Counted from the first letter of the stretch, positions 22,965 to 35,230 are shown. The stretch is DNA of 64,000 nt from Orobanche coerulescens (GCA_033398695.1 CM065819.1:5257501-5321500), one strand, 5' to 3'. The notes: generated by a model not told the origin, from the letters alone. Program-made: numbers and translations.

Positions 22965-23516
22965 CTAGGCCTAGGCTAACGTACGCTAATTATGCCTGAG
23001 TAGCGCACGCAAGCTTTGACCTGTAGCGTGTGCTAACAGGCCAGACAGGGGAGAGTCAGTAACTTATCATGCTCTCTGGACTAGCAGTTAACGCACGCTA
23101 GGATTTCGTTAGCGCACGCTATTCGTGGACATTAGCGCGCGCTAACACCGTCCGTAGCGCACGTTAACGGGCTGGGTCGGCAGAGACAGTGAGGTTGTCT
23201 GACTGACTGGACTATCAGGTAACGTACGCTAGGCTTAGGCTAGCGCACGCTACAAGCATTTCGTAGCGCATGCTATACTGGCACTGCAGCGCATGCTAGG
23301 ACTCGAGCAGGGCAGAGGACAGTAAGTTCTGGGCTCCAATTTCTGGACATCAACTCCCAGTTAGCGCACGCTAACTATTGGCTAGCGTGCGTTAAGAGTA
23401 GTCAAGTAGCGCACACAACGGATCATCTAATGCATGCTAGCGAGGCTGTCAGAAGCCACTGGACTAACCGGTGACCCCATTAGCGCACACTAATTCTTAA
23501 GCATAGTGTGCGCTAG
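22965..23516 (+). repeat. Array of TAGCGCACGCTA-type repeats in the element C 3' LTR
   Basis: The same roughly twenty-copy layout as at 16262-16823. Comparison of the two copies shows many C-to-T/G-to-A changes inside the CG steps of the motif (for example GCGCACGC to GCGCATGC), as expected for methylated cytosines. Confidence 0.85.
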
Positions 23517-23526
23517 ACTGGGCGAG

Positions 23527-23534
23527 TATATATT
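23527..23534 (+). promoter_or_regulatory. TATA box of the element C 3' LTR
   Basis: TATATATT about 10 bp after the last array repeat; the best core promoter candidate of the LTR. Confidence 0.45.
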
Positions 23535-24834
23535 GGACAGTTGACTTCCCTTTCGTCATTTTTTCTCATCTTTCTCATTTTTCGATCGGGAGCAGCGGGT
23601 TTCAGCGATTTGGAGAGTCCGGAGACGATCCTTCTTCAGATATCAACATCTTTGGTTGAAGAACAAGGATTTCACAACATCTAATCTATTTTATCGCCCG
23701 AATCAAGGTATAAATGCTTAAAATCCTATTTTGGGGATTTTTGAGGATTTTCTTAGATTCGTCCGATTTATCCGTTTTTGAGATTGATAACCTTGATATT
23801 ATGGATTATATACCTTGTTAACATGTTTCCCTTATGATTCTATGAATTATTTCATGATGGTTCGGACGTAAGAGGGTTTTGGCGATTTTCAAATCCCTAG
23901 ATGTTTACCCTAGTGGTTTTGTGAATCGTAGGCGGGTTTCGGGAGTTTCTTCGTGTGTTATGAGTATGGATTATTGATTATCATATTCTTGGCGACTCGT
24001 TAGGTGCCGGAAGTGCGTCTCGGACCTACCGAACTTATACTCTTTTCTTTCCGGATTCGCGATGTCTCGGAGGCAAGTATATGTGTATGTTAATAAGTTC
24101 TCGACTTTGAAAGTGAGGTATATGACTTGTATGATTGTATGTATTCACTCTGGGAGGGTCTGACGGGGCCTCAGAGGGTTCTGTTGCTGCTGATACGGTT
24201 CCACGAATAGTTTGGGGTTAACCACTCTAGGAGGGTTCGACGGGGCCTCAGAGGGTTCTGTTGCTGCTGGTGCAGTTCCATGGTTAATTGTGTATATTTT
24301 GAAAGGAGATTTAGTTATTCCGGAATACTAGTCTTGAATTGATGAATTGATGATTACTTTCACTGTATTGTTGAGTAGTATTGTATTTCGTATTCGATAT
24401 ACTTGTACTAACTATTCGACGGCTAACCCCTTTATGGGAGAAATATGTTTTATGTATTTCAGGTTCCAGGAGAGCGGACAGGCAGGTATCGGGTCGGCAT
24501 GAAGATGATGGGCAAGCGTGATACTGTGTATTATTTCCGGTTGTATTTTGCGTTCCGCCATTCAGTGTTGTTGTACTTGAATGGTTATTGAATACTCGAG
24601 TATTGTCTTTCAATTTTCTTGATGTTCCGGCTTGTGTTGCCGAAGTATTGAATTGTGTTGTGATGCATTTTGATACGTTGGTATTGGTTTGAATACCATT
24701 TGTTTTGTCCTTCATTTCATTGTATTCGGATCTCATTAGTCAAGTTCTATAATTCCGCGTATGATTAGCCTTGTGAGTTTCACGGTGGGACTCACGGCGC
24801 TGTAATATATCCCGAATATCTTAGGGGTGTTACA

Positions 24835-25213
24835 GGGTTGTGGTTGCTTCTTAGAAATCTCCTTCGCGGGGAGCTCGTATTCCAGAGCTTTCTTGATGAA
24901 CTCTGGCAGGGTCGTACAGTGGTGATTCAACAGTTGCATTCTCATTCGGGGTTTAAGCCTCTTGAGAAAATACTTTATTTTATCAGCTTCCGTTCGGACA
25001 ATCGATGAGGCAAAAGGAAGAAGTGCCTGAAATTTCTCAGCGACAGATAGTACATCATCATCCTCGGACGGGTCCGGGTTTAGCAATTCTGACAGTTTGG
25101 CCCCACGGAGTGGCCCTGGATAGTAACAGTTAAGTATTTGAGCCATAAACCTTTCCAGTGCCATTCCCCTTATCCAATAAGGAGTGAAATGTTTTACTCT
25201 CAAATACACAGAC
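24835..25213 (-). pseudogene. Element B gag, upstream fragment
   Basis: This continues the B gag beyond the C insertion. It encodes a retrotransposon gag core (ALERFMAQILNCYYPGPLR...K, EKFQALLPFA...EADKIKYFLKRLKPRMRMQLL) ending at KEISKKQPQP at the C junction. The frame meets a stop at about 25213, and nothing resembling the N-terminus, leader or 5' LTR of B follows, so B is truncated here. Confidence 0.75.
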
Positions 25214-25379
25214 TAGTTTCTATATATATGTTTACGAGTCAGGAATACCAGTGACTACCAATAAATGAAGAAACATACAATTGCATTATGATAATGATAT
25301 ACATAATAACAAGTACAATGCCCTCACTTAACATCATCTGAGTGGCATTCGAGGGCATACTCCGAACAAAAGGAGTCGA
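25214..25379. other. Unassigned AT-rich DNA
   Basis: Nothing recognisable; the sequence separates the truncated element B from a gypsy relic. Confidence 0.3.
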
Positions 25380-25630
25380 AGATTGGATGGAGAATGCAAT
25401 TCCGGAAGTTGTTTAACCCGTGATTGAATAATTCAACAAGGTTGTGGCAGATGATACCCCAAATTCTTTACCAACTTTGAGGAATATTCAAAACCAAATT
25501 GATTTAGTTCCCGAAGCAAGTTTACTTAATCTTCCTCACTATCGGATGAGTCCTAAGGAATTGAGGACAAGATCGAAGAACTAGCTGAAGAGTACATGGA
25601 GAACTTAGAGTATGGCAAGAGCAGGACTCG
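25380..25630 (+). pseudogene. Small gypsy pol relic
   Basis: A translated stretch reads as the protease-RT linker of a different gypsy lineage ([26 protein letters not shown] then [17 protein letters not shown] in pieces), then jumps to a short Lys/Arg-rich tail and stops. Almost all of pol is deleted between the two. Confidence 0.55.
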
Positions 25631-25734
25631 AATTAAGAAAACGTAGCCTAGCTTTCTCTACGTCTATTAATATATTTTGTGTTAGGCATAGAGAGCTCGA
25701 TAGCTAGATATACCTTTTTTAATTTAAGTAGAAT

Positions 25735-25855
25735 TCTACTTTGTTTAGGTTACTTTTTCTCCAAGTTTTACTTCCCTACTTTGTTTAGGTTAGTTTTTTC
25801 CCAAGTTTTACTTCCCGACATTGTTTATGTTACTTCTCCTCAAGTTACTTCCATA
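25735..25855 (+). repeat. Three imperfect tandem copies of a roughly 40-bp T-rich unit
   Basis: The unit contains TTGTTTAGGTTACTTTTT.. and CCAAGTTTTACTTCCC, repeated from 25735, about 25776 and about 25817. It probably belongs to the decayed 3' UTR or LTR of the relic at 25380. Confidence 0.6.
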
Positions 25856-25984
25856 AAAATATAGGGCTTGGGTTCTTTATTTTGGCATTGGATTATCAAC
25901 TATATTTGACTTTAAGTCTATAAATCCTTTCTGATTTTGTTTTTTTATACACGCTTCCATTCTATGTCATTGATACCTTTTTCT

Positions 25985-26581
25985 GAAGAGACCTTCTGCA
26001 GCTTGAAGCTCTGTCAGAAATTCCGTCAAGGTATACTCTCTACGATTCGTATTGTAGTTTAGGAGAACTGCTCAAATATCCTAGGTAAGTTGCAGGATGA
26101 TATCAACCTGCATTTCTGTATTTATAGTAGCCCCTAAGATATCAAGTCCGTTTAGATGAGAAATCATCTTTAGAACATGATCCCTTATTGGGGTACCTAC
26201 AGGTATTTGGGTCCTCGTAGCATTTTGCCTAGCCGCCCGGTTCTGATGACCAAACATCTCACCGAGATTTTTCATAATTTCTAAGTCCGTGCCCACACTC
26301 TGATGTTGATGCTGCAATACATTTGCTAAAGAAGCCAATATGTAACAGCGAGCCATCTCATCATATTTCTTCCATTTGCGGTATTCTTTCACCTTATCAG
26401 GTGTCGAATCCGCATCTGGTTCTAATTGGCATTCCTCAATTAGAACAAACTTGTGTTCCTTAGTAGTTAGGACAATTTTTAAATTACGTCTCCAATCAGC
26501 AAAATTAGTGCCATCAAGTTTGTTTTCTTTGAGAATTATAGCAAGTGGATTGAAAGAAATTTGAGATAAAATTAAAAACAT
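25985..26581 (-). pseudogene. Ty1/copia gag fragment (element H)
   Basis: ATG at 26581 on the minus strand. It has the copia gag start (NPLAIILKENKLDGTNFADW then RRNLKIVL), the YILASLANVLQHQ segment and, after two in-frame stops (about 26075-26090), LNYNTNRREYTLTEFLTELQ and AAEGLF. No zinc knuckle, protease, integrase or RT follows, so the element is a 5'-end remnant. Confidence 0.8.
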
Positions 26582-27906
26582 TCATCACATAAGGCATAAC
26601 AAAATATATTGAAAAACCTCAAAACACAATATATATGCTAGCAACCAACACCTCGAAAAACCCGTATATGCAAGCCACGATCGTGTGGACGTTTACACAC
26701 ACATTCTCCAAGTAGAGTTTTACGTCTTTAATTTTACTATCTAGTCAATTTATGTTATGACAAGTAAGATTAATAGTTGGTTTCTTTTGGAAATGTATTA
26801 ATTAACATAGACTGATGGGTAGCTTATTAATTAATACACCTAACTGGACACCATAATTTAACAACCTTAAAATATTATCTTTTAAATAAGAATCCTACAG
26901 ATGGAGATGTCATATCATAAAAAAACAATATTTACTTCACAATTTAAATTAGTTATGCCAAAATAAGACCCTATTGTCAACGCGCATGCTAATTACTTCA
27001 CAATTTAAATTAATTATGGAAGTCATTTAATTTTATTTTGAAATAAATAAAACAATTTAATCACTTAGTTATTTAAGTTAAAAGTTTTTAATTTTCTCAT
27101 CCTAGCATACAAGAAAACATATCACGCATAATCTATACATGCCATACATTCAAAACAGAAAAACTAGAAATAAATGCATGGATAATAGAATTATCCAATT
27201 ATCATGGTCTTGATCCGAGAGTTGAATTCGAGAAAATTTTTGACTTGATATCTCCCACTGGATCAAGCATCCCCTCACTCATCCCCAACCGGACCGTGGA
27301 TTTCCTAAATTATAATTTTCATTTATTGGAAAATTAATTACATAAAAAATTCATTTTTTAAACTCCCGACTCTCCAACGGACACAACGAACGACGGTGAA
27401 ACAGATCAGACCATAAACTGGACGACCCGAAACGGCAAACCATCCCGGAACAGGCTGCCCGCCGCCCTCGGCAGTAGTCCGACGGCCGGCGCCGCGGCAG
27501 CATCCGTGTCGCCGGCAGCCGCTGCCGCCGCCGCGCCACGGCCGCCCAGAGTCCGGTATCCCGATTCTGTTTTTTTTTTCTTCGTGATTTTGTTTTCTCC
27601 AAATCCAATTACAATTTCATAAATAAACAAAATATATTGAATTCCAGCAAAATTACATGAAAATTAAGATCCTAGATTTACCAGTGGATTTTCTCACTGA
27701 AAAAACCATTACATGTCTCAAAACTGAGCAAAATCAACAATTGCATAAAAGATAATAAAATTAACCATTCATATAACCATGATAATTGGATCATATTTCC
27801 TGTAAGAACACATCTAGCGAAATATTCAAATATCAAATTACATGAATATTTAAACTGCTATCAACTAATCACCAAAATTAATTAAAATAGCAAAAGCCTA
27901 AAATCT
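26582..27906 (-). other. Leader region of copia element H, with an embedded GC-rich block
   Basis: Lies between the primer-binding site and gag. It is mostly AT-rich, but 27405-27570 is strikingly GC-rich (GCCGCC/GGC runs). On the minus strand this block can be read as an Arg/Ala-rich peptide (85 aa, frame 27351-27608) that starts with an ATG but shows no known domain. Confidence 0.5.
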
Positions 27907-27919
27907 GGCTCTCATACCA
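27907..27919 (-). other. Primer-binding site of copia element H
   Basis: On the minus strand TGGTATGAGAGCC, two bases from the LTR end; typical of plant copia elements (initiator tRNA-Met type). Confidence 0.75.
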
Positions 27920-27921
27920 AT

Positions 27922-29591
27922 TGTTAGAAATAAAACGCAGCGGAAGCGAAGTTGGGGAAAATATGAATAAAGCGTTTTACGCATCCACGAGCACAAAACT
28001 TATTTAGGCATACTAATTAATTAACTACCAAGATTAATAAGCAATTTAAATATTATTTATTATTTATTAAATAGTATTGTTGATAAAGTCAATATCTTAA
28101 TAAGCGCAGTGGTTGCTACCTTGATCCCTTCCTCAAAATCTTCTAGAATACGATCTCACCTTAATCTGGATGTTGTGTGGGCAACGAGCTACCGAATCTT
28201 GCTTGGACTTTGAAGTTGATCGACCGAACTTGTTCTTACTTGGGAGTCACTCGATTTTTCTTTTATTTTCTAGTATTATGTAAATACTTTTAGAAAATTG
28301 ATGTGTTATCTAAATTGTAGAATCAAAGACACAAGTCAAGATCTACAATTAAACACAGAAACAAAAAATCAAACTCTCAAGTATGCTTATGCTCATCAGG
28401 GCCGAACCCTCATTAAGTCCTATTTTTAGGATTTTGGACTACTCTAGGGATCTTAAGGAGGAATAAGGTTAGGACTTTTAGTGCAACCCAACTTTCCATA
28501 TTAAGCCCTTCCTAATATGGTTGAGTTCACTAATATCAATCCAATCCACTAAAAAATTAATATTGCGCTTCCAACCCAAATATCAATTTACGAACTCGGA
28601 CTCCTTATTTAAATATATTATTTCTCTTATTTAAGATATCGAATGTCCATTGATTAATTTAAACTACTGACATGTTTATTAATTAATTTCTTATCCAAGA
28701 GTAGTACCACTCGGACCTTATTATTATATCTGAATTAAATCCACCTGCAGGTTTTAATATAATAATCATTATCGAGCTCCTCAAGGGGACATCATCAACC
28801 CGCACGATTCGGGACACGATTTTTAGTTATAATAATAATTGTCATATAAATAATATTATTGCCCAAGATACAAAGCATATTGAGTCAATCACCGTAACAT
28901 TAACCATGGTAAATCAAAGTAATAAATATCATAAATACACAATTAAATAATATATACTTAGAATTAAGAAATACTCCCTCCGTCCCAATGAACTTGGTGC
29001 ATTTTGACTATTTACAGTCAATAATTTTCAAGTTTGACCACCAATTAATCTCAAACTATAATGGCAAAATGTGCAACAAAATTATATTATGAAACTTTTA
29101 TTGTGAAATTTCATAATATAATTTCATTGAACATTTTACCATTATAATTTGAGATTTATTCGTAGTCAAACTTGAAAACTGTTGACTTCAAAAATTCAAT
29201 ACGCACCATCTTCGTTGGGACGGAGGGGGTAATAATTATCCGAGATTTACGTTCTTCTTATAGTCAGTACAGAAGACACTTTCTCACCACGATCCAGTTC
29301 AATGCATGCAAATACGTTAATATTCCAGACCAACTAATCTCAAGCATACACTACAATATTTTATATAATTCGTCTAGTAATTATATAGGTTGCGAACTAT
29401 TATATTATTTCATAAGGCACCGATAATGTGATCTTTCGTGTGGCACCAACACAACACATTATCTATAATATAAAATAATTAGACAATACATTTGCATAAC
29501 CATAACGTGAACAAATATGCAAAATATATTATTAACTGTAATTAATATTCTTATAGGTAATACAAGCATAAAGTATGCTTTGCAATATACA
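27922..29591 (-). mobile_element. 5' LTR of copia element H, carrying a MITE
   Basis: On the + strand it begins TGTTAGAAATAAAACGCAGC, a familiar copia LTR terminus. The far end is not defined: the last CA before the minisatellite is at 29590-29591, and the true edge may be closer. A 256-bp MITE lies inside. Confidence 0.5.
28974..29229. mobile_element. Stowaway-type MITE
   Basis: Terminal inverted repeats CTCCCTCCGTCCCAA...TTGGGACGGAGGGGG are flanked by TA on both sides. The whole 256 bp is an imperfect foldback: the two halves match over about 120 bp each. Non-coding, so dependent on a mariner-type transposase elsewhere. Confidence 0.92.
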
Positions 29592-29597
29592 ACCCTA

Positions 29598-29826
29598 ATA
29601 TTTTTACGACCTATTTCACCCCGAGACGTTATTTTAGGCCTATTTCGCCAAGGGAGGTCAATTTCGACTATTTTTGTCCTATGATGTTATTTTCGACCCA
29701 TTTTCACTAAGAGGTCACTTTCAACCCGTTTTGTCCCGAGACATTATTTTCGATCTGTTACGCACCATAAGGTCATTTACGACCCATTTTGTCCAGGGGA
29801 AATATTTTCAACCAGTTTCATCATGG
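29598..29826 (+). repeat. Roughly 30-bp minisatellite, left block
   Basis: Diverged repeats of the form TTTCGACCCATTTTGTCCC followed by GAGACATTA. The block is interrupted at the GATGT target by element D and continues after it. Confidence 0.75.
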
Positions 29827-29831
29827 GATGT

Positions 29832-30859
29832 AGATACGGTATTGACTAATACAAATGAAGAAGACGAGGTAAGAATCAACGTAAGTGGCCATACAACACG
29901 CCATGCACTTACGACTACATTCTTAGGCGAGAAAACAGATACGAGGCCTGGAGTAACCTTGGTGATCGGACTGGGAATAACTTAAACGTGGTAACATGCA
30001 TCATGGGTCTAAGTTGGTGAAGATAAGATAATAAAGATTTCATCCCATTTCTTTATAATAAAGTGATGTTCACGGACTGCATGTGGAGAAGAATATCACC
30101 TTGGAGACAAGATCCATCCTTCATTCCTTTGTTTGATAGTGGCGTGGAGTACCCCTTTTTATTATCTTTTCCTTTATTTTAAAATCATGTGATCTTATCT
30201 TTTAAATATTTTAAGTAATCTTGTCAGGCTACTCTTACCTATAAGTAGTCATGTTTGGGTTGTAATCGTGGACATTATTAAATCATCAAGAAAATACACT
30301 ACGTATTGTTTTTAAAGTGTTGGACGAATTTACTTCCAAAATTTGGTTATTATTCGACGCGTTTCGAATTTTAATCTGATCGATTCTCAATAGGTCTTGA
30401 GAAGAAATCACCTTATCGAATTATAGGTCTAGTTCTATAAACACCTGTTCCCTATCCTGTTTCGATATTCCTTTTTGCTTTCGATACAGGGTTGGACCTA
30501 ACCGGGAGTTCACATCAATTGCTGTTCGATTGTCCAAAACTTGTTTCCTGTATCTATTGCATCCAACCGAAGCCTGCTGTTTTCGAGTGCCGCTGTTTGG
30601 AGTTGCCTGTTCCGAACTATTTCCACTCGGCCAGTTCCTATCTTGTGCGCGTGCCGTGGTCCCTTGCTGCTGCTGTATCGAACTACTGTTATCAGTTCCT
30701 GCCTTGTGCGCGCACCGCTGTCCATCCTGGTTCTGTATCGAACTGTTGTTATCAGTTCTTGTCAGTTCCTAACTGTGTTGTTCGATTCCTTTTGGCTAAG
30801 TGTTGTTCGCTCCGGCTTTTAAAATAGCCTTCCGCTGTACATATAGATATTTTGCATCA
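29832..30859 (+). mobile_element. 5' LTR of element D
   Basis: Runs from AGATACGGTATTGAC to TTTTGCATCA. It shares the reading frame (VLTNTNEEDE...GEKTDTRPG) also found at the start of the 3' LTR, where it is fused to pol. Confidence 0.88.
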
Positions 30860-30863
30860 TAAG

Positions 30864-30878
30864 TGGCATCGGAGCCCC
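30864..30878 (+). other. Primer-binding site of element D
   Basis: TGGCATCGGAGCCCC, four bases after the LTR, is a variant of the TGGTATCAGAGC initiator tRNA-Met site. Confidence 0.6.
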
Positions 30879-30898
30879 AGTTCTTGATCTTTGGCATT

Positions 30899-33800
30899 AT
30901 GGATCTCAACGACACTAATTTCTTGCCAAAACTTCACGATGCATTGCGTGACATACCAGAACAACACGACCAGCGTTGGCAACCTAGTCGTGGTGACTAT
31001 GAACGACCCTCACGCCATGTCGAAGAATTCAAAGTTAACAAGCTTCCGGAGTTCGTTGGCGGGACAGACCCTGAAATTTACTTGGAATGGGAATGTAAAA
31101 TTGATCGCATGTTCGAGTTTAAAGACCTCGACGATGAGAAACGGTGCAAGTATGCAATTCTCAAGTTGGGGAAAGGCGCTTCACTTTGGTTCGAAGGAGT
31201 CAAAACACGAAGAACTCATGCGGGGAAAGAAAAGATCCGTTCATGGGATTCATTAAAAAGAAAACTTCGTAAAAGGTATGTTTCAACATCACATCGGTTG
31301 TCCTTATACTGGAAGATTGCCGACCTCGTGCAAGGAAAGTTAAATATCAGTGAATACATTTAGGAGTTTGAAAATCTGACATTAATGGGAGAAATAGAAG
31401 AGAATGAGGAGCAGAAGATGTCGCATTTCTTGCATAGCTTAAACCGAAGCATAGATAACTCGGTGGAATTATACCCATACGAAGACTTCGATACATTGTG
31501 TGCACTATGTGTGAAGTTGGAGGCTCAAAATAGGATGAAGTTTTTTAAACCCGAGTTTCCATCCAAATTTGGAAACCCAAGTATCGGTTCCAGTTCAGCT
31601 ACTAAAATGACTGTACCGACTCCTACCCCTATTGTGGTTCCTAAAGCCCCCTACATGTCAAGGGTTCGGTCATTATCGAAATGCTTGTCCGAACAAACGA
31701 GTGGTGACACTAATAGAAGTTGTCACGATCCGAGACGAGTTGTTGGTCGAGGACGAAAAAGAAAGACTGGGTGATGTGTTTGATTTCAACGTGGAGGACG
31801 AAGAAGGAGAAGAATGTTAAACTTACGATGCTCCAAACTATGACACGACTTTAGTTCTTCGCACTTTACAAGCTAAATCTGTTTCGAATGATTCGGAACA
31901 GAGGGATCAAATACTTCACACGAAGTGTCAAGTTGGGAATAAATGGTGTAGTTTGATCATTGATGAAGGAAGTTGCACCAACGTAGCTTCAAGTGAGATG
32001 GTGACTAAACTCGGGCTGACCACTACGACTCATCCAAAACCTTACACTTTACATTGGCTCGATGATGGGAGCAAAATAAAGGTGACAAAACAAGTGAGGA
32101 TCGGGTTAACCATGGGTTCGTATGATGACAATGTATTATGTGAAGTACTCCCAATGGATGCATGTCATGTACTTTTAGGATGTCTATGGATGTTTGATAG
32201 GGATGTTTTACATCGAGGAATAAGCAACGAGTATGAGTTATGGGATAAGGATAAAAAAATTGTGCTTAAACCAATGTCACCTCAAGCTATTCGTTCTATG
32301 AGCTCTAATCGGGTTGAAAAACCAAAACATACCATGTTTGCTAGCGAGCGGGAGATGGAACATGCTATTGACGATGGTGAGCATGTGTACTTGTTAATAT
32401 TGAAGGAGACACGGAATGGTGACATAGTTGTTCAGGACGACGGAAAGATGGATACGTTATTACACGAATTTGCGGATGTTTTTCCCGAAGAGTTGCCGTC
32501 GGGTTTGCCACATATTCGTGGGATTGAACATCAAATCGATCTCATACCGGGTGCGTCGCTCCCTAACAAAGCTGCCTATAGATGTAATCCCGAGGAGACG
32601 AAGGAATTACAGAAACAAATCGAAGAACTAATGAACCGCGGGTATGTTCGAGAAAGTCTAAGCCCTTATGCGGTTCCGGTTTTACTTGTTCCTAAGAAGG
32701 ACAGGTCTTGGCGAATGTGTATTGACAGTCGAGCCGTGAATAACATAACAATCGAGTATCGATTCCCGATTCCGAGACTTGATGACATGTTGGACGAACT
32801 ACACAGATCCGTGATCTTTTCGAAAGTCGATTTACGGAGTGGTTATCACCAGATTCGTATGTGAAAAGAAGATGAGTGGAAGACGGATTTCAAAACTAAA
32901 CACGGGCTATATGAGTGGACCGTTATGCCGTTCGGGCTTACAAATGCGCCGAGTACTTTCATGCATTTGATGAATGAGGTACTTAAGCTGTTTTTGGGGA
33001 AATTTGTAGTTGTGTACTTGGATGAATTTGATTTATAGCCGGTCGTTGCAAGAACATTTCGGACACTTAAGGCAAGTCTTCGAGACTCTTAGGGATCAAA
33101 GGATGTATGGAGAACAAGAAAAGTGCTCATTCTTAGCCGAAAGTATAGTCTTTCTTGGCTATTATGTTTCGAATGATGGAGTATCGGTTGACCAAACCAA
33201 GATCGAAGCAATTAAGTCAAGGCCGATTCCTACTACAGTGACGGAAGTTAGGTCGTTCCACGGACTTGCTTCATTCTATCGAAGATTTATTTGAGATTTC
33301 ATCACCATTACAAGCCCGATAACGGAATGTTTAAAGAAAGGTACGATTAATTGGAGCAGGGTTGCCCAAGAGTCGTTCGAAAATTTGAAAACAAAGTTGT
33401 GTGAAGCACCAATCTTGGCATTACCTGATTTTTCACAACCATTCGAAGTAGAGTGTGATGCTAGCGGAGTTGGCATTGGAGTGGTTCTCATTCAAGGAAA
33501 ACGTCTTATTGCTTATTTTTTCAGAAAAGTTAAACGGTGCTCGTCTTAATTATTGTACGTACGACAAAGAGTTCTATGCTATTGTGAGGGCTCGAGATCA
33601 TTGGAGTCACTATCTTCGGCCGAAGCATTTCATCCTACATTCGGACCATGAATCATTGAAGTATATTAACGGGCAACACAAGTTAAGTCCGAGGCATGCT
33701 AAGTGGGTGGAATTCTTGCAATCATTACATTTTTCATCGAAATATAAGGATGGCAAGAGCAGCATTGTGGCGGATGCGTTGTATAGACGATATGCCTTGC

Positions 33801-35230
33801 TCTCTACTCTTGATGTTCGTTTGCTTGGGTTCGAGACATTGAAGGAATATTATGATGATGATGCAGATTTTGGTGAGACTTTCACTCGTTGCAAATCTGG
33901 TCCATTTGGAGAATTTACAATACAGGAAGGCTTCATTTTCAAAGGAAATCGTCTTTGCTTGCCCAAACACGCGATTCAGGAATTGTTGGTTCTGGAAGCT
34001 CACGGTGGAGGCTTGGCTGGCCACTTTGGTTTGGCTAAGACATTGGAGGTACTTAAGGAACATTTTTATTGGCTGCGGATACAGGGGGATGTGAATGACA
34101 TAATTAGTAAGTGTGTGACATGCCATATTGCGAAGAGTTCGTTCAAGTTGGGAGTATACATGCCTTTACCAATTCCGGGAAGGCCATGGGAAGATGTCTA
34201 GATAGATTTCATTGTTGCTTTACCTCGTACTCAACGAGGGAGGGATGATATTATGGTTGTTATCGATCGATTTTCGAAAATGGCTCATTTTGTAGCGTGC
34301 CACAAGACATACGATGCAAGCAATGTGGCCGACTTATATTTCCGAGAGGTGGTACGTTTACATGGAGTTTCGAAGACTATTATTTCGGATCGAGACTTAA
34401 AATTCCTTAGTTATTTTTGGAACATCATGTGGAGAAAGGTGGGAACCAAGCTTCTATTTAGCATGTCGCATCATCCGCAAACGGATGGCCAAACCGAGGT
34501 AACCAATCGAACCTTGGGCACTTTATTACGCGGTCTTGTGAGCAAAATACAAAAGGATTGGGATTTGAAGCTTGCACATATGGAGTTTGCTTATAATCGT
34601 TCTCCTACTCATGCCACGGCACACGCTCCATTTAAAGTAGTTTACGGGCTGAATCCTTACATGCCATTAGATCTAATTCCATTGCCGAGTGATGAATTGG
34701 TGCATAAGGATGCGGAGTCGAAGTTGAAGTCAATGATGAAATTACACGAGCAAGTACGTAATCGAATCAAGGAGATAAACGAGACTTACAAAAGAAAGTC
34801 GAACAAGCAAAGAAAGCTGAGATTGTTTAGAGTTGGTGATTTGGTTTGGTTGCATTTGAGAAAAGAGCGATTTCCGAGTAAGCATAAGAACAAGTCAATG
34901 TCGCGAGCGGAGGGACCATTTAAAGTAGTTGTGAAGGTGAACGACAATGCATACAAGTTAGAACTTCCAGGAGATTATGGGGTTCATGCAATCTTTAATA
35001 TTGGGGATCTTTCGCCTTACCTTGATGATGATGGAATTTCGGAATTGAGGACAATTTCCTTTAAAGGGGGAGGAAATGATACGGTATTGACTAATACAAA
35101 TGAAGAAGACGAGGTAAGAATCGACCTAAGTGGCCTTACAACACGTCATACACTTACGACTACACACTTAGGCGAGAAAACAGATACGAGGCTTGGAGTA
35201 ACCTTGGTGATCGGACTGGGAATAACTTAA
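30899..35230 (+). pseudogene. Element D gag-pol pseudogene
   Basis: ATG 30899 begins MDLNDTNF. Gag is stopped by one in-frame TAG at 31361-31363 and then shifted before the single zinc knuckle (CQGFGHYRNACPNKR in the 31632 frame). Protease reads IIDEGSCTNVAS where this group usually has a small residue after Asp. RT starts in 31953-32864 and meets a TGA after GYHQIRM. The YxDD box is damaged: VVVYLDE, then a frame change at about 33025. Further stops occur at 33292-33294 (after YRRFI) and at 34199-34201, between PWEDV and IDFIVALP in integrase. The last open piece (34253-35230) covers the integrase core (ISDRDLKF, HPQTDGQTEVTNRTL) and C-terminal domain, then runs through the polypurine tract into the 3' LTR. 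Confidence 0.85.
35060..35076 (+). other. Polypurine tract of element D
   Basis: TTTAAAGGGGGAGGAAA before the 3' LTR. It is also translated (FKGGGN) in the pol frame. Confidence 0.75.

Larger units (their letters stand above)
16115..24834 (+). mobile_element. Element C: complete Tekay-type LTR retrotransposon nested in element B
   Basis: Both ends read TGTAATACCC...GTGTTACA. Flanking pentamers are GGGCT (left, 16110-16114) and GGGTT (right, 24835-24839), a target-site duplication with one change. Removing C rejoins the B gag (KKQPQP... to NKRSQNQNQ) on the minus strand. The coding region is a single-orientation gag-protease-RT-RNase H-integrase-chromodomain order typical of Tekay chromoviruses, with several nonsense and frameshift changes. 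Confidence 0.85.
22790..24834 (+). mobile_element. 3' LTR of element C
   Basis: A 2045-bp LTR, TGTAATACCC...GTGTTACA. It holds the repeat array at about 22965-23516, then TATATATT at 23527-23534, which is absent from the 5' copy. The downstream half matches the 5' LTR closely. A minus-strand 141-aa frame in each LTR is a shadow of this repeated noncoding DNA. Confidence 0.85.
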
